Notes: generated by a model from the letters alone, not told the origin. A stretch of 64,000 bases of DNA from Acidobacteriaceae bacterium (GCA_003134655.1 PLBY01000070.1:1-64000); one strand, 5' to 3'. Counted from the first letter of the stretch, positions 26,968-37,067 are shown. Made by a program: numbers and translations.

Positions 26968-27043
26968 GTCATCCTGAGCGAAGCGAAGGATCTATGCAGT
27001 TTGCCGGCAACCTGCATAGATCCTTCGCTTCGCTCAGGATGAC
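26968..27043. repeat. Perfect 32-bp inverted repeat, CCTGAGCGAAGCGAAGG family
   Basis: The arms 26968-26999 and 27012-27043 are exact reverse complements, starting GTCATCCTGAGCGAAGCGAA, with a 12-base loop. An imperfect member is at 8831-8916 and a partial one near 53406. It lies between the M28 gene and molybdoenzyme pair 2 and may also terminate transcription. Confidence 0.95.
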
Positions 27044-27131
27044 ATTGTGATTTTGGGATCTGCATTTGCGCAGTCAAACCTTGTTGCGGTAGCCTCGTCT
27101 AACGTTGCAACCTCTCTCTTGGAGTTCTTCC

Positions 27132-27620
27132 ATGGCTGCGATTCATCTGGTGATCAACAACCGTCCGCATGAGGTGGAGATCGCTCCTGATACTCCCCTG
27201 TTGTGGGTCCTGCGCGACAAACTTAATTTGACCGGCACGAAGTACGGTTGCGGGATGGGACTGTGCGGAGCGTGCACGGTGCATCTGGACGGCGAGGCCG
27301 TGCGGGCGTGTCAGACTGCGGTGTCGTCGGTCGGTGCGAAGAAGATCACTACGATCGAGGGTTTATCCGCGGACAGCACGCATCCGGTGCAGGTGGCGTG
27401 GATCGCCGAGCAGGTGCCGCAGTGCGGATATTGTCAGCCCGGGCAGATTATGTCGGCGGCGGCGTTACTGGCGAAGACTCCGCATCCGACCGACGAGCAG
27501 ATCGAGTCGGAGATGGCGGGGAATCTGTGCCGGTGCGGGATGTATCAGAGGATTCGCAGCGCGATTCATCGTGCGAGTAGATCTGGTGCGAGTGGTTCCG
27601 CCGCGGGGAAGGGAGCATAG
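27132..27620 (+). CDS. [2Fe-2S] subunit of molybdoenzyme pair 2
   Basis: A 162-residue protein beginning [17 protein letters not shown]. Its clusters are [18 protein letters not shown] and [13 protein letters not shown] with [11 protein letters not shown]. Like its counterpart at 17148 it lacks a signal peptide and probably crosses the membrane with the Tat-tagged partner. The ATG at 27132 gives the conserved N-terminus. The next gene starts two bases after the stop. Confidence 0.92.
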   Translation: MAAIHLVINNRPHEVEIAPDTPLLWVLRDKLNLTGTKYGCGMGLCGACTVHLDGEAVRACQTAVSSVGAKKITTIEGLSADSTHPVQVAWIAEQVPQCGYCQPGQIMSAAALLAKTPHPTDEQIESEMAGNLCRCGMYQRIRSAIHRASRSGASGSAAGKGA

Positions 27621-27622
27621 CC

Positions 27623-29815
27623 ATGGCCATCAGCCGCAGACAATTCGTGGTGACGGGAGTGGTCGCCGGGGCGGGAGTGCTCATAGGAGTCCGCTACTCG
27701 GGAGTGTTGGTGCGCGCGCAGGAGAATGATCCGGGGGCGAAGCAGAAGGCGCCGAATCCGTTTGTCGCGTACGTGCATGTGAAACCGGACGGGCAGATTT
27801 CGTTGATCGTGGCGAAGTCGGAGATGGGGCAGGGAATCAAGACTGGGCTGGCAATGGTCTTGGCGGAAGAGGCCGAAGTGGATTTCGCGTCCGTGAAAGT
27901 GGAGCAGGCCGAGACCCGGCCGGATCTTTATGCTCACATGGGCACGGGCGGTAGTGGGAGCACGATGGAGAATTTCACGCCTCTGCGCCGGGCTGGAGCG
28001 ACCGTGCGGGAGTTGATGATCACGGCGGCGGCGGCGAAGTGGAACGTCCCTGCGTCTGAATGCGAGGCGAAGAAGGGAACCGTGCTGCACGTGAAATCTT
28101 CACGCAAGGCCGGGTATGGAGAACTGGTAGAGGCGGCGGAGAAACTACCATTGCCGGATCAGGAGAAGGTGCAACTCAAGGATGAGGCGACATTTGAATT
28201 GATCGGGCAACCGACCGCGCGCGTGGATGTGCCATCGAAGGTGAATGGCAGCGCGCAGTTTGGAATCGACGTACGCGTGCCGGAGATGGTGTTTGCTGTG
28301 GTGGCGCGATGTCCGACGTTTGGGGGCAAGGTGGCGCACTTCGATGCCGCGAAAGCGAAGGCGATTGCGGGAGTGCGGGATGTGTTTGAGATCCCGGCGT
28401 TTGGAGCTGACAAGTTCACTGCTGGCGGTGTCGTCGTGGTTGCAGATTCCTCGTGGACGGCGATGAAGGGGCGGGAAGCACTCGCGATTCAGTGGGATCA
28501 TGGTGCGGCTGTTTCGGAGTCGAGCGAAGGGATGCGCGCGGCCTTGCGTGCTGCGGCGACGAAACCGGGCAAGAGCGTGCGGAATGACGGCGACGTCGAT
28601 GCCGTGCTTTCGAATGGAGCGAAGAAAATAGAAGCGGTGTACGAGATGCCGCTGCTGGCGCACGCGACGATGGAGCCGATGAACATCACGGCGCACGTGC
28701 GTGGGAGCGAGGCCGAAGTGTGGGCGCCGACGCAATCGCCGGACTGGGTGCAGGGCACGGTGGCGCAAGTACTGGGACTCAAGCCCGACAAAGTGGTGGT
28801 GCACACGACGCTGATGGGCGGAGGATTCGGGCGGCGCTACATGGCCGACTTTCCCGCGGAGGTGGCGCAGATAGCGAAGATCGTCGGCAAGCCGGTGCAG
28901 TTGGTGTGGTCGCGGGAAGACGATATGACGCACGATTTTTATCGTCCCGCGACATGTCACCGGATGCAAGGCGCGGTGGATGCGAATGGGCGTCCGGCGG
29001 CGTGGTTTCACACGCTGGCGTCGACATCGATTCGCGGGTATTGGGATCCGAAGGCCGCGCCTGAGAGTCAGGAGGTCGGCGGCGCGAAGGAAATGCCATA
29101 CGCGATTCCGAATGTGCGGCTGGAGTTTAACCCGGTGGCGAGTGCGGTGCCGCGGGCGTGGTGGCGGTCGGTCGAGAATTCGTTCAACGGGTTTGTCGTG
29201 GAGAGTTTCATCGATGAACTCGCGGCGGCAGCCGGGCAGGATCCGGTGCAGTTTCGCAAATCGTTGCTGGTGAAGCCGGCGAACTGGAAGGCGAAGAGCG
29301 AGGACGATCCGGATCCGGCGCGGTTGCGGGGAGTGCTGGAACTGGCGGCCGAGAAAGCGGGTTGGGGCACGCCGCTGCCGAAGGGCCGGGGACGCGGCGT
29401 TGCGGCCTTCTGTTCGTTTGGCAGCTACTTTGCCGAAGTGGCCGAGGTGACGGTGAAGGGTAGTGACTTCAAGATCGATCGCATCGTTGCCGCGGTGGAT
29501 TGCGGGCAGATTGTGAATCCGGAGTCGGTGCGCTCGCAGACGGAAGGGGCCATCATCTACGGGCTGAGTGCTGCTTTGAAAAATGAGATCACGATCAAGA
29601 ACGGAGCGGTCGAGCAAACGAACTTTGATGCTTATGATCCGATCCGGATCAGCGAGGCTCCGCCGATCGAGGTGCACATGGTCAGCAGCAAGGAAGATCC
29701 CGGCGGGATGGGTGAGCCCGGGTTGCCTCCGGCTGCGCCGGCGGTCGCGAATGCGATCTTTGCGGCGTCGGGGCAGCGGTTGCGGAAGCTGCCGTTTCAG
29801 TTGAAAGCGACGTAA
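27623..29815 (+). CDS. Molybdopterin-binding subunit, isoquinoline 1-oxidoreductase type (pair 2)
   Basis: A 730-residue protein with a Tat signal ([19 protein letters not shown]). Motifs include [38 protein letters not shown] and the C-terminal [14 protein letters not shown] with the catalytic Glu. It is a paralogue of the protein at 15037 but diverged and slightly longer. Probable role: periplasmic hydroxylation of aldehydes or aromatic N-heterocycles, with electrons passing to the small subunit. The substrate is not deducible from sequence. Confidence 0.9.
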   Translation: MAISRRQFVVTGVVAGAGVLIGVRYSGVLVRAQENDPGAKQKAPNPFVAYVHVKPDGQISLIVAKSEMGQGIKTGLAMVLAEEAEVDFASVKVEQAETRPDLYAHMGTGGSGSTMENFTPLRRAGATVRELMITAAAAKWNVPASECEAKKGTVLHVKSSRKAGYGELVEAAEKLPLPDQEKVQLKDEATFELIGQPTARVDVPSKVNGSAQFGIDVRVPEMVFAVVARCPTFGGKVAHFDAAKAKAIAGVRDVFEIPAFGADKFTAGGVVVVADSSWTAMKGREALAIQWDHGAAVSESSEGMRAALRAAATKPGKSVRNDGDVDAVLSNGAKKIEAVYEMPLLAHATMEPMNITAHVRGSEAEVWAPTQSPDWVQGTVAQVLGLKPDKVVVHTTLMGGGFGRRYMADFPAEVAQIAKIVGKPVQLVWSREDDMTHDFYRPATCHRMQGAVDANGRPAAWFHTLASTSIRGYWDPKAAPESQEVGGAKEMPYAIPNVRLEFNPVASAVPRAWWRSVENSFNGFVVESFIDELAAAAGQDPVQFRKSLLVKPANWKAKSEDDPDPARLRGVLELAAEKAGWGTPLPKGRGRGVAAFCSFGSYFAEVAEVTVKGSDFKIDRIVAAVDCGQIVNPESVRSQTEGAIIYGLSAALKNEITIKNGAVEQTNFDAYDPIRISEAPPIEVHMVSSKEDPGGMGEPGLPPAAPAVANAIFAASGQRLRKLPFQLKAT

Positions 29816-29901
29816 CCACAGGGGCTGAAGCCCACGGTTTTTATCGCGGACTTATCGCGGCCCTTGAAGGGCCAGTCTTCACAGTGACCCGAATCATTTG
29901 T

Positions 29902-29960
29902 GACTCTACAGCCGGGGCTGCGCCCGGCGGACAGCCGAGGCGGCTGTCCCCACATAACGG
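29902..29960. repeat. GGACAGCCG...CGGCTGTCC repeat
   Basis: Contains GGACAGCCGAGGCGGCTGTC and CCCACAT (29929-29955), preceded by GCCGGGGCTGCGCCCGGC. On the reverse strand, 29929-29955 matches 62667-62693 inside murF at 26 of 27 bases. Confidence 0.8.
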
Positions 29961-30013
29961 GAACGCCGCCGATTTTCTCGGCGGCGTTGCTTCCTTCGAA
30001 CGTCAAATCTGAG

Positions 30014-30382
30014 TTACCGCGGGGCTTCTTCCAGCAACCCCTGCTCCATCTTTTCCTGGCACTCGATGCAGTGGCGCGTCCAAGGGACGGCTTCGAGGCG
30101 CTTGGCGTTGATTTCTTTGCCGCAGTGGATGCATTCGCCAAAGCTACCTTCGCGGATGCGGGCGAGAGCCTTGTCGACCATCTGCAGGGTCGCGCGGTCG
30201 TTGTTGCTCTGGCTGAACAGGAATTCCTTGGTGTAGGAACTGGCGGCGCGGTCGGCGATGTCCTGTGCGGTATCTTCGTCGGCGGAGCGGCCGTCAGCCT
30301 GCGTGCGGTTCACGGTCCGGCGCAATTCCTGCTGCCTTGTTTCCAAACGTTTTTTAAATGCTTCCAACTTCTTCTTATCCAT
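30014..30382 (-). CDS. DksA/TraR-family zinc-finger protein
   Basis: A 122-residue protein: an N-terminal coiled coil (KKLEAFKKRLETRQQELRR) with an acidic tip region (DGRSADEDTAQDIADRA), then a four-Cys zinc finger (GECIHCGKEINAKR and RHCIECQEKME). Such proteins bind the secondary channel of RNA polymerase. The helical-tip aspartates needed in DksA are not clearly conserved as DxxDxA apart from DEDTAQDIADRA, so it may be DksA-like. It is monocistronic. Confidence 0.85.
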   Translation of the reverse strand: MDKKKLEAFKKRLETRQQELRRTVNRTQADGRSADEDTAQDIADRAASSYTKEFLFSQSNNDRATLQMVDKALARIREGSFGECIHCGKEINAKRLEAVPWTRHCIECQEKMEQGLLEEAPR

Positions 30383-30433
30383 AGGTCACTTCAACTCTGG
30401 GCGCTCTCAAAAATTCTTCACATCAAACTTGTA

Positions 30434-30457
30434 GGACGCCCCTTCCCGGAGGCGTCC
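30434..30457 (-). terminator. Possible terminator after the second M28 gene
   Basis: GGACGCC (30434-30440) pairs with GGCGTCC (30451-30457). It lies about 170 bases beyond the M28 stop on the minus strand and has no good T tract, so function is uncertain. Confidence 0.35.
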
Positions 30458-30628
30458 CTGGCCATAAGGCCAAACGAAGATGATAAGCGCGCAAATTATG
30501 ATGCGTCAACAGGGCCAAGCGGCTGCCGAGAGGATCGCAGAGCCGCTGAGATTGTAGGTCTGGCGACCGGCGCCGGATGTGACGGGCATCACACATCGGC
30601 GCAGATGAAATCAGAGTCGAGCTCATTA

Positions 30629-32125
30629 CTATCTTGGCAATGGATCCTTCATGCTGGCCAGGGCGTATCCCATGACGGCCATGGCGGCGGCGTTCTCGCG
30701 CAACTCGCTGGGCACAATCTTGTCGAGCGTGTCGGCGGCGGTGTGGTGATAGTTGAAGTAAGTGCGGCCGTCTTGCAGGATGCCGAGTGCGGGCACGCCT
30801 GCTTCCGACATGGCGGAGATGTCGGCTCCTGGGGGATAGCTGCTGGGCTGCGCGGCCGTGGCGCCGAAGCTCTGCAGGACGCCCAGCGCCGGGCGCAGGA
30901 GTTCCACGGCATGTGGAGTCATCTTGACGCTGAAACCGAGCGGGTGCGCCGCGCCGGAATCGCTCTCGATGGCGGCCACGGTGCGAACGAATTCGGCGGA
31001 ATAATCCTTGGTGTACGCCTGGCTGCCGGCGCCGCCGCTTTCTTCGTCCATCCAGGCAATCACGCGCAGCGTCCGCCTGGGGTGCAGGTGAAGTTTCTGC
31101 AGAACCTCGGCGGCTTCCATGGCGACAACAACGCCGGCGCCGTCGTCGATGGCACCGGTGCCCAGATCCCAGGAGTCGAGGTGTCCGGAAACAACAACGA
31201 ATTGCTCGGGATGTTCGCTGCCTTTGAGGTCTGCGATGACGTTGTAGCTGGTGGCGTCGGGCAGTTTCTGCGGCGTGAGGGTGAGATGCATGCGGACTTT
31301 GCCCTGCGCGGAGAGGTGAGCGATCAGGTCGGCATCTTCGGCGGTGACGGCGCCAGCGGGAATCCCTGCGGGAAAACTGAAGCCGGTATGCGGCAGGCGA
31401 TAGTCGGCGTTTCCGACCGAGCGAACCAACGCGGCCACTGCGCCTAAGTCGGCCGCGGCCTTGGGACCTGCACCGCGATAACGCACTGCCTCGCCATAGG
31501 AAATGAATGACATACCTGCGGCCGCTTTTTGCTTATCGAAGAGTGCGTTGAATAGGACGATCTTGCCTGCGACTTTGTCGTGGCCGAGGGCTTTGAGTTC
31601 GTCGAAATTGTTGACGACGACCACGTCGGTCGTGATGCCTTCGGCGGGCGTGGAAGTGCTTCCGCCGAGCGCGGTGAGAACGACCTTCTGCACGGTGTCG
31701 GCGGCCTGTCCCGGGTATTCGGTTAGGTCAGCGGTTTCGGCGCCGCGCACCCAGTGCGGGACTTTGACTTCCTCGAGGTGGACGTCTAGACCCAATTGGC
31801 GCAGTTCGGCGGCGACGTAATCCACGGCGGCTTTGGCCTGCAGCGATCCACTGATGCGCGGGCCGATGTTCTCAGTCAAATGAGCGACCTGGCGGTAGGC
31901 GTAGTCGTCGGAGAGTGCGGCGGCCTTGATCGCGGCCAGTTCTTCCAGCAGCTGAGGAGGGAAGTTCTCCTGCTCTGCCTGGGACGCCTGCGGCGGCGCC
32001 ATGAATGGGACGGGGGCGTTCTTGGGTTGTTGGCTCTGGGTTTGAGCCGCGCTCGAAAAAGCCAGCAAAACTGTGAGACACGAATTCGCGGGAATGAGTC
32101 TGAAGAAAGAATGGGATCGGGTCAT
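30629..32125 (-). CDS. Exported M28-family peptidase
   Basis: A 498-residue protein with a signal peptide (NSCLTVLLAFSSAAQTQ). M28 ligands are VSGHLDSWD, GAIDDGAGVVVAMEA, WMDEESGGAGSQAY, IESDSGAAHPLG and FNYHHTAADT. The organisation is close to plasma glutamate carboxypeptidase-like enzymes. A PA-like insertion lies at about residues 130-260. It is not a close copy of the enzyme at 25169. It starts 224 bases from the lactate permease gene, divergently. Confidence 0.88.
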   Translation of the reverse strand: MTRSHSFFRLIPANSCLTVLLAFSSAAQTQSQQPKNAPVPFMAPPQASQAEQENFPPQLLEELAAIKAAALSDDYAYRQVAHLTENIGPRISGSLQAKAAVDYVAAELRQLGLDVHLEEVKVPHWVRGAETADLTEYPGQAADTVQKVVLTALGGSTSTPAEGITTDVVVVNNFDELKALGHDKVAGKIVLFNALFDKQKAAAGMSFISYGEAVRYRGAGPKAAADLGAVAALVRSVGNADYRLPHTGFSFPAGIPAGAVTAEDADLIAHLSAQGKVRMHLTLTPQKLPDATSYNVIADLKGSEHPEQFVVVSGHLDSWDLGTGAIDDGAGVVVAMEAAEVLQKLHLHPRRTLRVIAWMDEESGGAGSQAYTKDYSAEFVRTVAAIESDSGAAHPLGFSVKMTPHAVELLRPALGVLQSFGATAAQPSSYPPGADISAMSEAGVPALGILQDGRTYFNYHHTAADTLDKIVPSELRENAAAMAVMGYALASMKDPLPR

Positions 32126-32348
32126 GGTCGTTGGTCAGTGTATCTGACAGCGGCGCGAGAGCAAAACGCGATCCGCTGTCTTTCGTTTCATGGGACGCGC
32201 GGGCCGCTGGCCGGTTCGAAACTTCCCATACTCGCTGGTTTCGCCGAGTGGTACGATATCGCGGCCTGTTCCAACGGGCTTCCGATACTGAAACAAACGT
32301 CGGCTGACTTACGGTTGTGCAGCAGTCTCCGATCGCAAGGAGGTTGTC

Positions 32349-34118
32349 ATGCAGTGGACCCAGATCTACGACCCACTCGGGCATTGGTGGCTATCCACGC
32401 TGGTTGCGGCGCTTCCGATCATGGTGCTGTTCGGGCTGCTGGCCGGCCTCAAGGTGAAGCCACACTGGTGCGCCATCGCCGGGGCGTCAACAGCCGTGGC
32501 GGTGGCGATTCTCTTCTTCAAAATGCCCCCAGCGCTTGCCGCCCTCAGCTTTGGATATGGGGTTGCGTTCGGTGTTTTGAAGATTGCCTGGATCGTTCTG
32601 GCGGCTGTGTATCTTTACGACATTTCCGTCGAGACTGGGCAATTCGAAATCATGAAGGAGTCGGTCGCGGGAATCACGGCGGATCGGCGGCTGCAAGTGT
32701 TGCTGGTTGCCTTTTGTTTTGGCGCGTTCATTGAGGGAGCGGCGGGTTTCGGAGCGCCGGTCGCCATCGCCGGAGCTTTCATGATCGGGCTGGGTTTCAA
32801 GCCCTTCCATGCAGCCGCGTTGAATCTGATCGCGAACACGGCGCCGGTGGCTTGGGGAGCCATTGGCACGCCGGTGCACACGCTGGCGGCGGTGACGGCT
32901 TTGCCGGAGTCCGATCTCAATGCAATGATCGGCCGCATTCTTCCCTTCACCGCGATCATCGTTCCATTCTGGCTGGTGAGAACCATGGTCAGCTGGAGGG
33001 AAACCTTTGAAGTATTTCCAGCAATTCTGGTGGTCGGCGGCTCGTTCGCGCTTACGCAATTCGTCTGGTCGAATTATGTGGACGGCAATCTGGTGGACAT
33101 CATGGGCGGAGTGGTGTCGATTGTCGCCCTCCTGATTTTCCTGCGATTTTGGAAGCCGAAGAAGATTTGGCGCTTCGACTACGACGAAAAGGCGCCGGTG
33201 CTTCCTCCACCGACAGGGGAGATTACCGACCAGGTTGGCGGCGAATGGGCGGCGGAGAAGTTCGATGGATTCGTCAAAGTGCGCACTTACACCTCAGGGC
33301 AAGTTTTGAAGGCCTGGATGCCGTTTGCGATCCTGTCCCTGCTCGTGCTCCTCTGGGGACTGCCAAAGATAAAGCTGGCCATGAACCAGGCGACCACACC
33401 GGCATTTCGGGTGGTGCTACCGGATGGAAAAGTCCGCCCAGGTCCCCCGGGATGGGACGTGCCGGTTCTTCACAATGCGGTCTTTCGCGCCGCGCCAGTG
33501 GTCACGAAACCGACTCCGGAGGCTGCGCGCTACGACTTCAACTGGCTCTCAGCGACTGGGACGGCCTGTTTCCTGGCTGCGATCGTCTCCGGGTTGCTGC
33601 TGGGCCAGAACCCGTTGCAATTGATGAATATCTTCTGGAGAACGCTGGTGCGCATGCGGCTGGCGATGGTTGCGATCTCCTTCATGCTGGGGCTGGGCTA
33701 CGTGACGCGCTACTCAGGACTGGACGCGGTACTGGGCCTGGCGTTTACGCGAACGGGATGGTTGTATCCGTTTTTCGGCACGTTCCTGGGGTGGCTGGGC
33801 GTGGCGCTTACCGGGAGTGACACTTCCGCCAATGCGCTCTTTGGCAGCCTGCAGAGGATTACTGCTCAGCAGCTCGGCATCGACCCGATTCTGATGTGCG
33901 CGGCTAACAGTGCGGGAGGAGTGATGGGGAAAATGGTGGACGCGCAATCCATCACGATCGCGACGTCTGCCACCGAACAGGTGGGAAACGAAGGAATCAT
34001 TTTCCGGTTTGTGGCGTGGCATTCGGTGGCGCTGTGTTCCATCGTTGGAATCATCGTACTGCTCTATGCGTATGTGTTCCGGTCCGCAGTACCGCATGGG
34101 CTCACTTTCGTGAAATAG
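32349..34118 (+). CDS. lctP: L-lactate permease
   Basis: A 589-residue polytopic protein of the LctP family, which imports L-lactate (and often D-lactate and glycolate) with protons. The family hallmarks FGAFIEGAAGFGAPVAIAGA and PVAWGAIGTPVHTLAAV are present, and LTGSDTSANALFGSLQ sits near the C-terminus. AAGGAGG lies 6 bases before the ATG. A cytoplasmic loop near residues 265-320 is longer than in E. coli LldP by my estimate. No lactate dehydrogenase gene is adjacent. Confidence 0.93.
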   Translation: MQWTQIYDPLGHWWLSTLVAALPIMVLFGLLAGLKVKPHWCAIAGASTAVAVAILFFKMPPALAALSFGYGVAFGVLKIAWIVLAAVYLYDISVETGQFEIMKESVAGITADRRLQVLLVAFCFGAFIEGAAGFGAPVAIAGAFMIGLGFKPFHAAALNLIANTAPVAWGAIGTPVHTLAAVTALPESDLNAMIGRILPFTAIIVPFWLVRTMVSWRETFEVFPAILVVGGSFALTQFVWSNYVDGNLVDIMGGVVSIVALLIFLRFWKPKKIWRFDYDEKAPVLPPPTGEITDQVGGEWAAEKFDGFVKVRTYTSGQVLKAWMPFAILSLLVLLWGLPKIKLAMNQATTPAFRVVLPDGKVRPGPPGWDVPVLHNAVFRAAPVVTKPTPEAARYDFNWLSATGTACFLAAIVSGLLLGQNPLQLMNIFWRTLVRMRLAMVAISFMLGLGYVTRYSGLDAVLGLAFTRTGWLYPFFGTFLGWLGVALTGSDTSANALFGSLQRITAQQLGIDPILMCAANSAGGVMGKMVDAQSITIATSATEQVGNEGIIFRFVAWHSVALCSIVGIIVLLYAYVFRSAVPHGLTFVK

Positions 34119-34130
34119 GCCAATAAAAAA

Positions 34131-34150
34131 TGGCCCCATCACTGGGGCCA
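34131..34150. terminator. Terminator hairpin after lctP
   Basis: TGGCCCCA-TCAC-TGGGGCCA, with six A before it (a T tract on the minus strand) and CGTTTC after. It is 12 bases after the lctP stop. Confidence 0.65.
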
Positions 34151-34551
34151 CGTTTCAAGAGGCTACGGATTTGGTGGGCAATGTCAGGAAAGGCGATGCA
34201 AAACTCCGTTCCGCCAGCCGGAACGGTTCGGGTAGTGACGCGGAGAATCGAAGAGAGTGTAGGTCATGTTGCTAGAAGTTTGCGGCCTCTTTATTGCCTA
34301 TGACAGATGCACTTGCCGCGCCAAAGCGGGAGAACCCTGTGATCCTCGTCACGTAACGACATAACCGAATGACGAACAAGGACTTAGATGGGAGAGCAGA
34401 GCGAGGCGCAGAACGCCGCGTGGAAAATCTGGAGAATCGAAAGTGCAGAACAATGCATATTCGATGCACGCCACTACCGAGCCCCAAATACCAAGCCCAT
34501 GGCGGGTTTTGGCCAGCCATGGGCTTGGGTGAAAGGGAAATTCTCTAGGGT
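34151..34551. other. Gene-free region between lctP and the GvpL/F gene
   Basis: I see no gene in these 400 bases. A 12-bp perfect stem, CCAAGCCCATGG (34492-34503) with CCATGGGCTTGG (34518-34529), lies 22 bases beyond the stop of the minus-strand GvpL/F gene and probably ends that transcript, though no T tract follows. Confidence 0.5.
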
Positions 34552-35298
34552 CTAGCTGTTGCCGGCGACGGTGCGCAGCTTGCCCGGCAGGAAGTGGTAC
34601 GGTGGCCACGGACCGCTGATCGCCACTTCGCAGTTCTTCAACTGCTTGGCGGCGGTGCTGTAGCGGTTCTGGTACTTTTCCACGCTCTTGGAGTCGATCA
34701 GGTGAGCGATGTCGATCAACATGCCCTCGGGTGCGACTTTCTTGCAGCTGACTTCTTCCTCAAGTGGGTTGAACAGCTTGTGGACCTGGACCGACAGGGC
34801 GCGCGCCTTGGTCTGGCGCTCGCGCTCGCGGGACGCCTTCACCTTCAGCTTCGACAGGTAGTCGCCGCCGACGGTGTCGGGCAGCTGGATGTCGATCATG
34901 GCTTCGCGCAGGGAGCCATCACGGACGACCAGCTTGATGTGCATTTCGGACTTTCCGCGCAGTTTGGCGACGCTCAGGCCAAAAGCGCGCCGGTTGACCC
35001 GGACGGCCTGGCGGAGGGCGTCATCGCTGTCGAAAATGGTGCCGAACTTGAAGGGAAGGACGGTGGAGTTGCGGAAGCAGTTGCTGACTACGCGAGCGTG
35101 ATCAATTGCCGATTTGTGGTCTAGTTCACCTACCGAATGGTCATATTCGCTGACAATTACTGCGAATTCACCACTCGGATAGCTCAGAACCGCAGCGCCG
35201 TTCACTCCTTGAACGCCCTCTAACAGGAAAGGGCGGCGAGTGCGGGTTCCATTGGGAAGGGTTTGATGCTCGGTAAGACAGTACGCGTACCACGCCAT
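34552..35298 (-). CDS. GvpL/GvpF-family protein, solitary
   Basis: A 248-residue protein that begins MAWYAYCLTEHQ and carries the GvpL/F features VLPFKFGTIFDSDDALRQAV, LRGKSEMHIKLVV, GGDYLSKLKVKASRERER and the C-terminal ISGPWPPYHFLPG. GvpL and GvpF help assemble gas vesicles, GvpF contacting the shell protein GvpA. No gvpA or other gvp gene lies in the window; neighbours are lactate permease and aroDE. It may be part of a distant gvp cluster, or a protein reused for another shell or assembly. Confidence 0.82.
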   Translation of the reverse strand: MAWYAYCLTEHQTLPNGTRTRRPFLLEGVQGVNGAAVLSYPSGEFAVIVSEYDHSVGELDHKSAIDHARVVSNCFRNSTVLPFKFGTIFDSDDALRQAVRVNRRAFGLSVAKLRGKSEMHIKLVVRDGSLREAMIDIQLPDTVGGDYLSKLKVKASRERERQTKARALSVQVHKLFNPLEEEVSCKKVAPEGMLIDIAHLIDSKSVEKYQNRYSTAAKQLKNCEVAISGPWPPYHFLPGKLRTVAGNS

Positions 35299-35507
35299 GT
35301 TGAACTCTCCGAACCGGGATGGAGGCGGGCCGGGCCACCTCTCACGTCGAGTTTTTCGCCAAAGCTTGTACTGCGATTTGGAAGTAAGGAAACGGGCGGC
35401 ACTGGGCTACAACCGGGAATGTTTTACTGTCACACCCCCTAAATGCATATTACTTTGGGCACCTAGTAAAAAGCAACTAAATCTTGGCGAGTAGCATCGG
35501 GAAGCCC

Positions 35508-37067
35508 TTATTTGGCGGGTGCGGAGCGGTTGGTGCGCTCCTGCAGCGCGAGAAGAACCACGCGCAGCATCTCGTCCCAGGGCGCGGGCTTGCCGGTCCA
35601 GATTTCGAATTGGCGGGCCGCCTGGTGGGCAAACATTTCGATGCCTGGAATCACCTGTGCGCCCCGTTCCTTGCCCAACTTCAGGAAGCGGGTTTCAGCG
35701 GGATCGTAAATCATATCAAAGACATAGCGGGCGTTGATCTCGATCTCCTGCAGCGGCGTTTCGCGGGTATTGCCCATCCCAACCGGAGTGGCATTGATGA
35801 TCACATCGAAGGCCAGTTTTTTCAGATCGGGGCGCTTGATGATGCGAGCCCGGGCCTGGTGAGCCAGCTTCTTGGCGGGGCCAGCAGTGCGGTTCAGAAT
35901 GTAGACTTCGGACCCTCTTTCCTTGAGGCCAAAGACCGCCGCGCGGGCCGCTCCGCCCGCCCCGATTACGAGGATGCGAGCGCCTTCCAACGTGTTCAGG
36001 CGGCGTTCCAGGGGCCGAACGATCCCGGAAGCGTCGGTATTGAAGCCGTAGAGCTTGCCATCCTGGGCGCGGACGACCGTATTGCAGGCGCCGATCTTGG
36101 TGGTATGGGAATCTGTGTTGTCCAAGTGCGGCAGGATCGCTTCCTTGTACGGCATGGTGACGCTGATGCCGTGGATTGGAATCTCGCGGACGCAGGTCAG
36201 TAGATCCTTCAGAGTCTTGGCGTGAAGGGCCAGATAGACCGCATTCACGTTCTCGCGGCGGAAGGCCGCGTTCATGATGGCCGGGGACAGTGAGTGCGCG
36301 ATGGGATCGCCGACTACTCCGTAGACCCGCGTCGCGACATCCACGCGCTCGATACGATAGACATTGCGCAATTCCTGCGCGGTGACCTGCCCTGGGGCGG
36401 TTTCTTCACCGGCAATGGCGGAGGCAAAAGTGAAGACGCTTCCAGCTCGCACGCCGAGAACGCGGCTGATGATACCTTGCTCACCCATGCACATGCCCAC
36501 AAGCGAATGCCGGTCGCCCTCGCGCGCCAGAAACTTGATCATGGTGACGTTGTCGGCGAGCGTAGTGGCCGTGCTGACGATCTTGTAGAAGTCCGCCGGG
36601 TAGGCGAGCATTTTTTCCAGGGTTTCGTCCAACTTCTTGGTCGCCCGAAAGTCGTGGAACGACAGGATCAGGGCAGCGCGAGTGCGGAGCTTTTGGAGTT
36701 GTTCGGGCTTGCACTTGCTAGCGGTCTGCAGTTCGACGTCGACTAACTGACAGCCTGAGGCCGCCGCCTTACCCAGGACGTCCAGCTGCGAGGCAATGGA
36801 ACCGCGAAACTTCCCTCCGCTGGCGACCCGGCGGCAGGTCGCAATTACGACCGTTCCGGGGTGGGTCTCCATGAAGCGCCTGATTCGGGGCATGGCCAGT
36901 CCGGGCTTGGAAAGGTAGTCCAACCTGAACTCCAGAAAGGGGTTATCCCGAACCAGGAGTTCGGCCTTCTCGGCCATTTCATTGGGGTCGGAGCCGATGA
37001 CCGCCACGCAGACTCGTGGCAATCGCAAGGGCAGGAGACGGGGCGCGTAAGGGGGAGCGGAATTCAT
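35508..37067 (-). CDS. aroDE: Bifunctional 3-dehydroquinate dehydratase / shikimate dehydrogenase
   Basis: A 519-residue fusion for shikimate pathway steps 3 and 4. Residues 20-235 are a type I dehydratase: EFRLDYL, LSFHDF, the Schiff-base lysine in DFYKIVSTA, and GQVTAQELRNVY. Residues 240-505 are shikimate dehydrogenase: VVGDPIAHSLSPAIMNAAF, SVTMPYKEAI (catalytic Lys), VIGAGGAARAAV and the NADPH motif ILNRTAG. The same order occurs in plants and some bacteria. It is transcribed alone, divergent from 37320. Confidence 0.95.
   Translation of the reverse strand: MNSAPPYAPRLLPLRLPRVCVAVIGSDPNEMAEKAELLVRDNPFLEFRLDYLSKPGLAMPRIRRFMETHPGTVVIATCRRVASGGKFRGSIASQLDVLGKAAASGCQLVDVELQTASKCKPEQLQKLRTRAALILSFHDFRATKKLDETLEKMLAYPADFYKIVSTATTLADNVTMIKFLAREGDRHSLVGMCMGEQGIISRVLGVRAGSVFTFASAIAGEETAPGQVTAQELRNVYRIERVDVATRVYGVVGDPIAHSLSPAIMNAAFRRENVNAVYLALHAKTLKDLLTCVREIPIHGISVTMPYKEAILPHLDNTDSHTTKIGACNTVVRAQDGKLYGFNTDASGIVRPLERRLNTLEGARILVIGAGGAARAAVFGLKERGSEVYILNRTAGPAKKLAHQARARIIKRPDLKKLAFDVIINATPVGMGNTRETPLQEIEINARYVFDMIYDPAETRFLKLGKERGAQVIPGIEMFAHQAARQFEIWTGKPAPWDEMLRVVLLALQERTNRSAPAK

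Noticed and set aside
28145..29677. Long open frame on the minus strand opposite molybdoenzyme pair 2
   Set aside because: It is Arg/His-rich with no recognisable motif. Long antisense frames are common opposite high-GC genes, and the plus-strand gene has clear motifs throughout.
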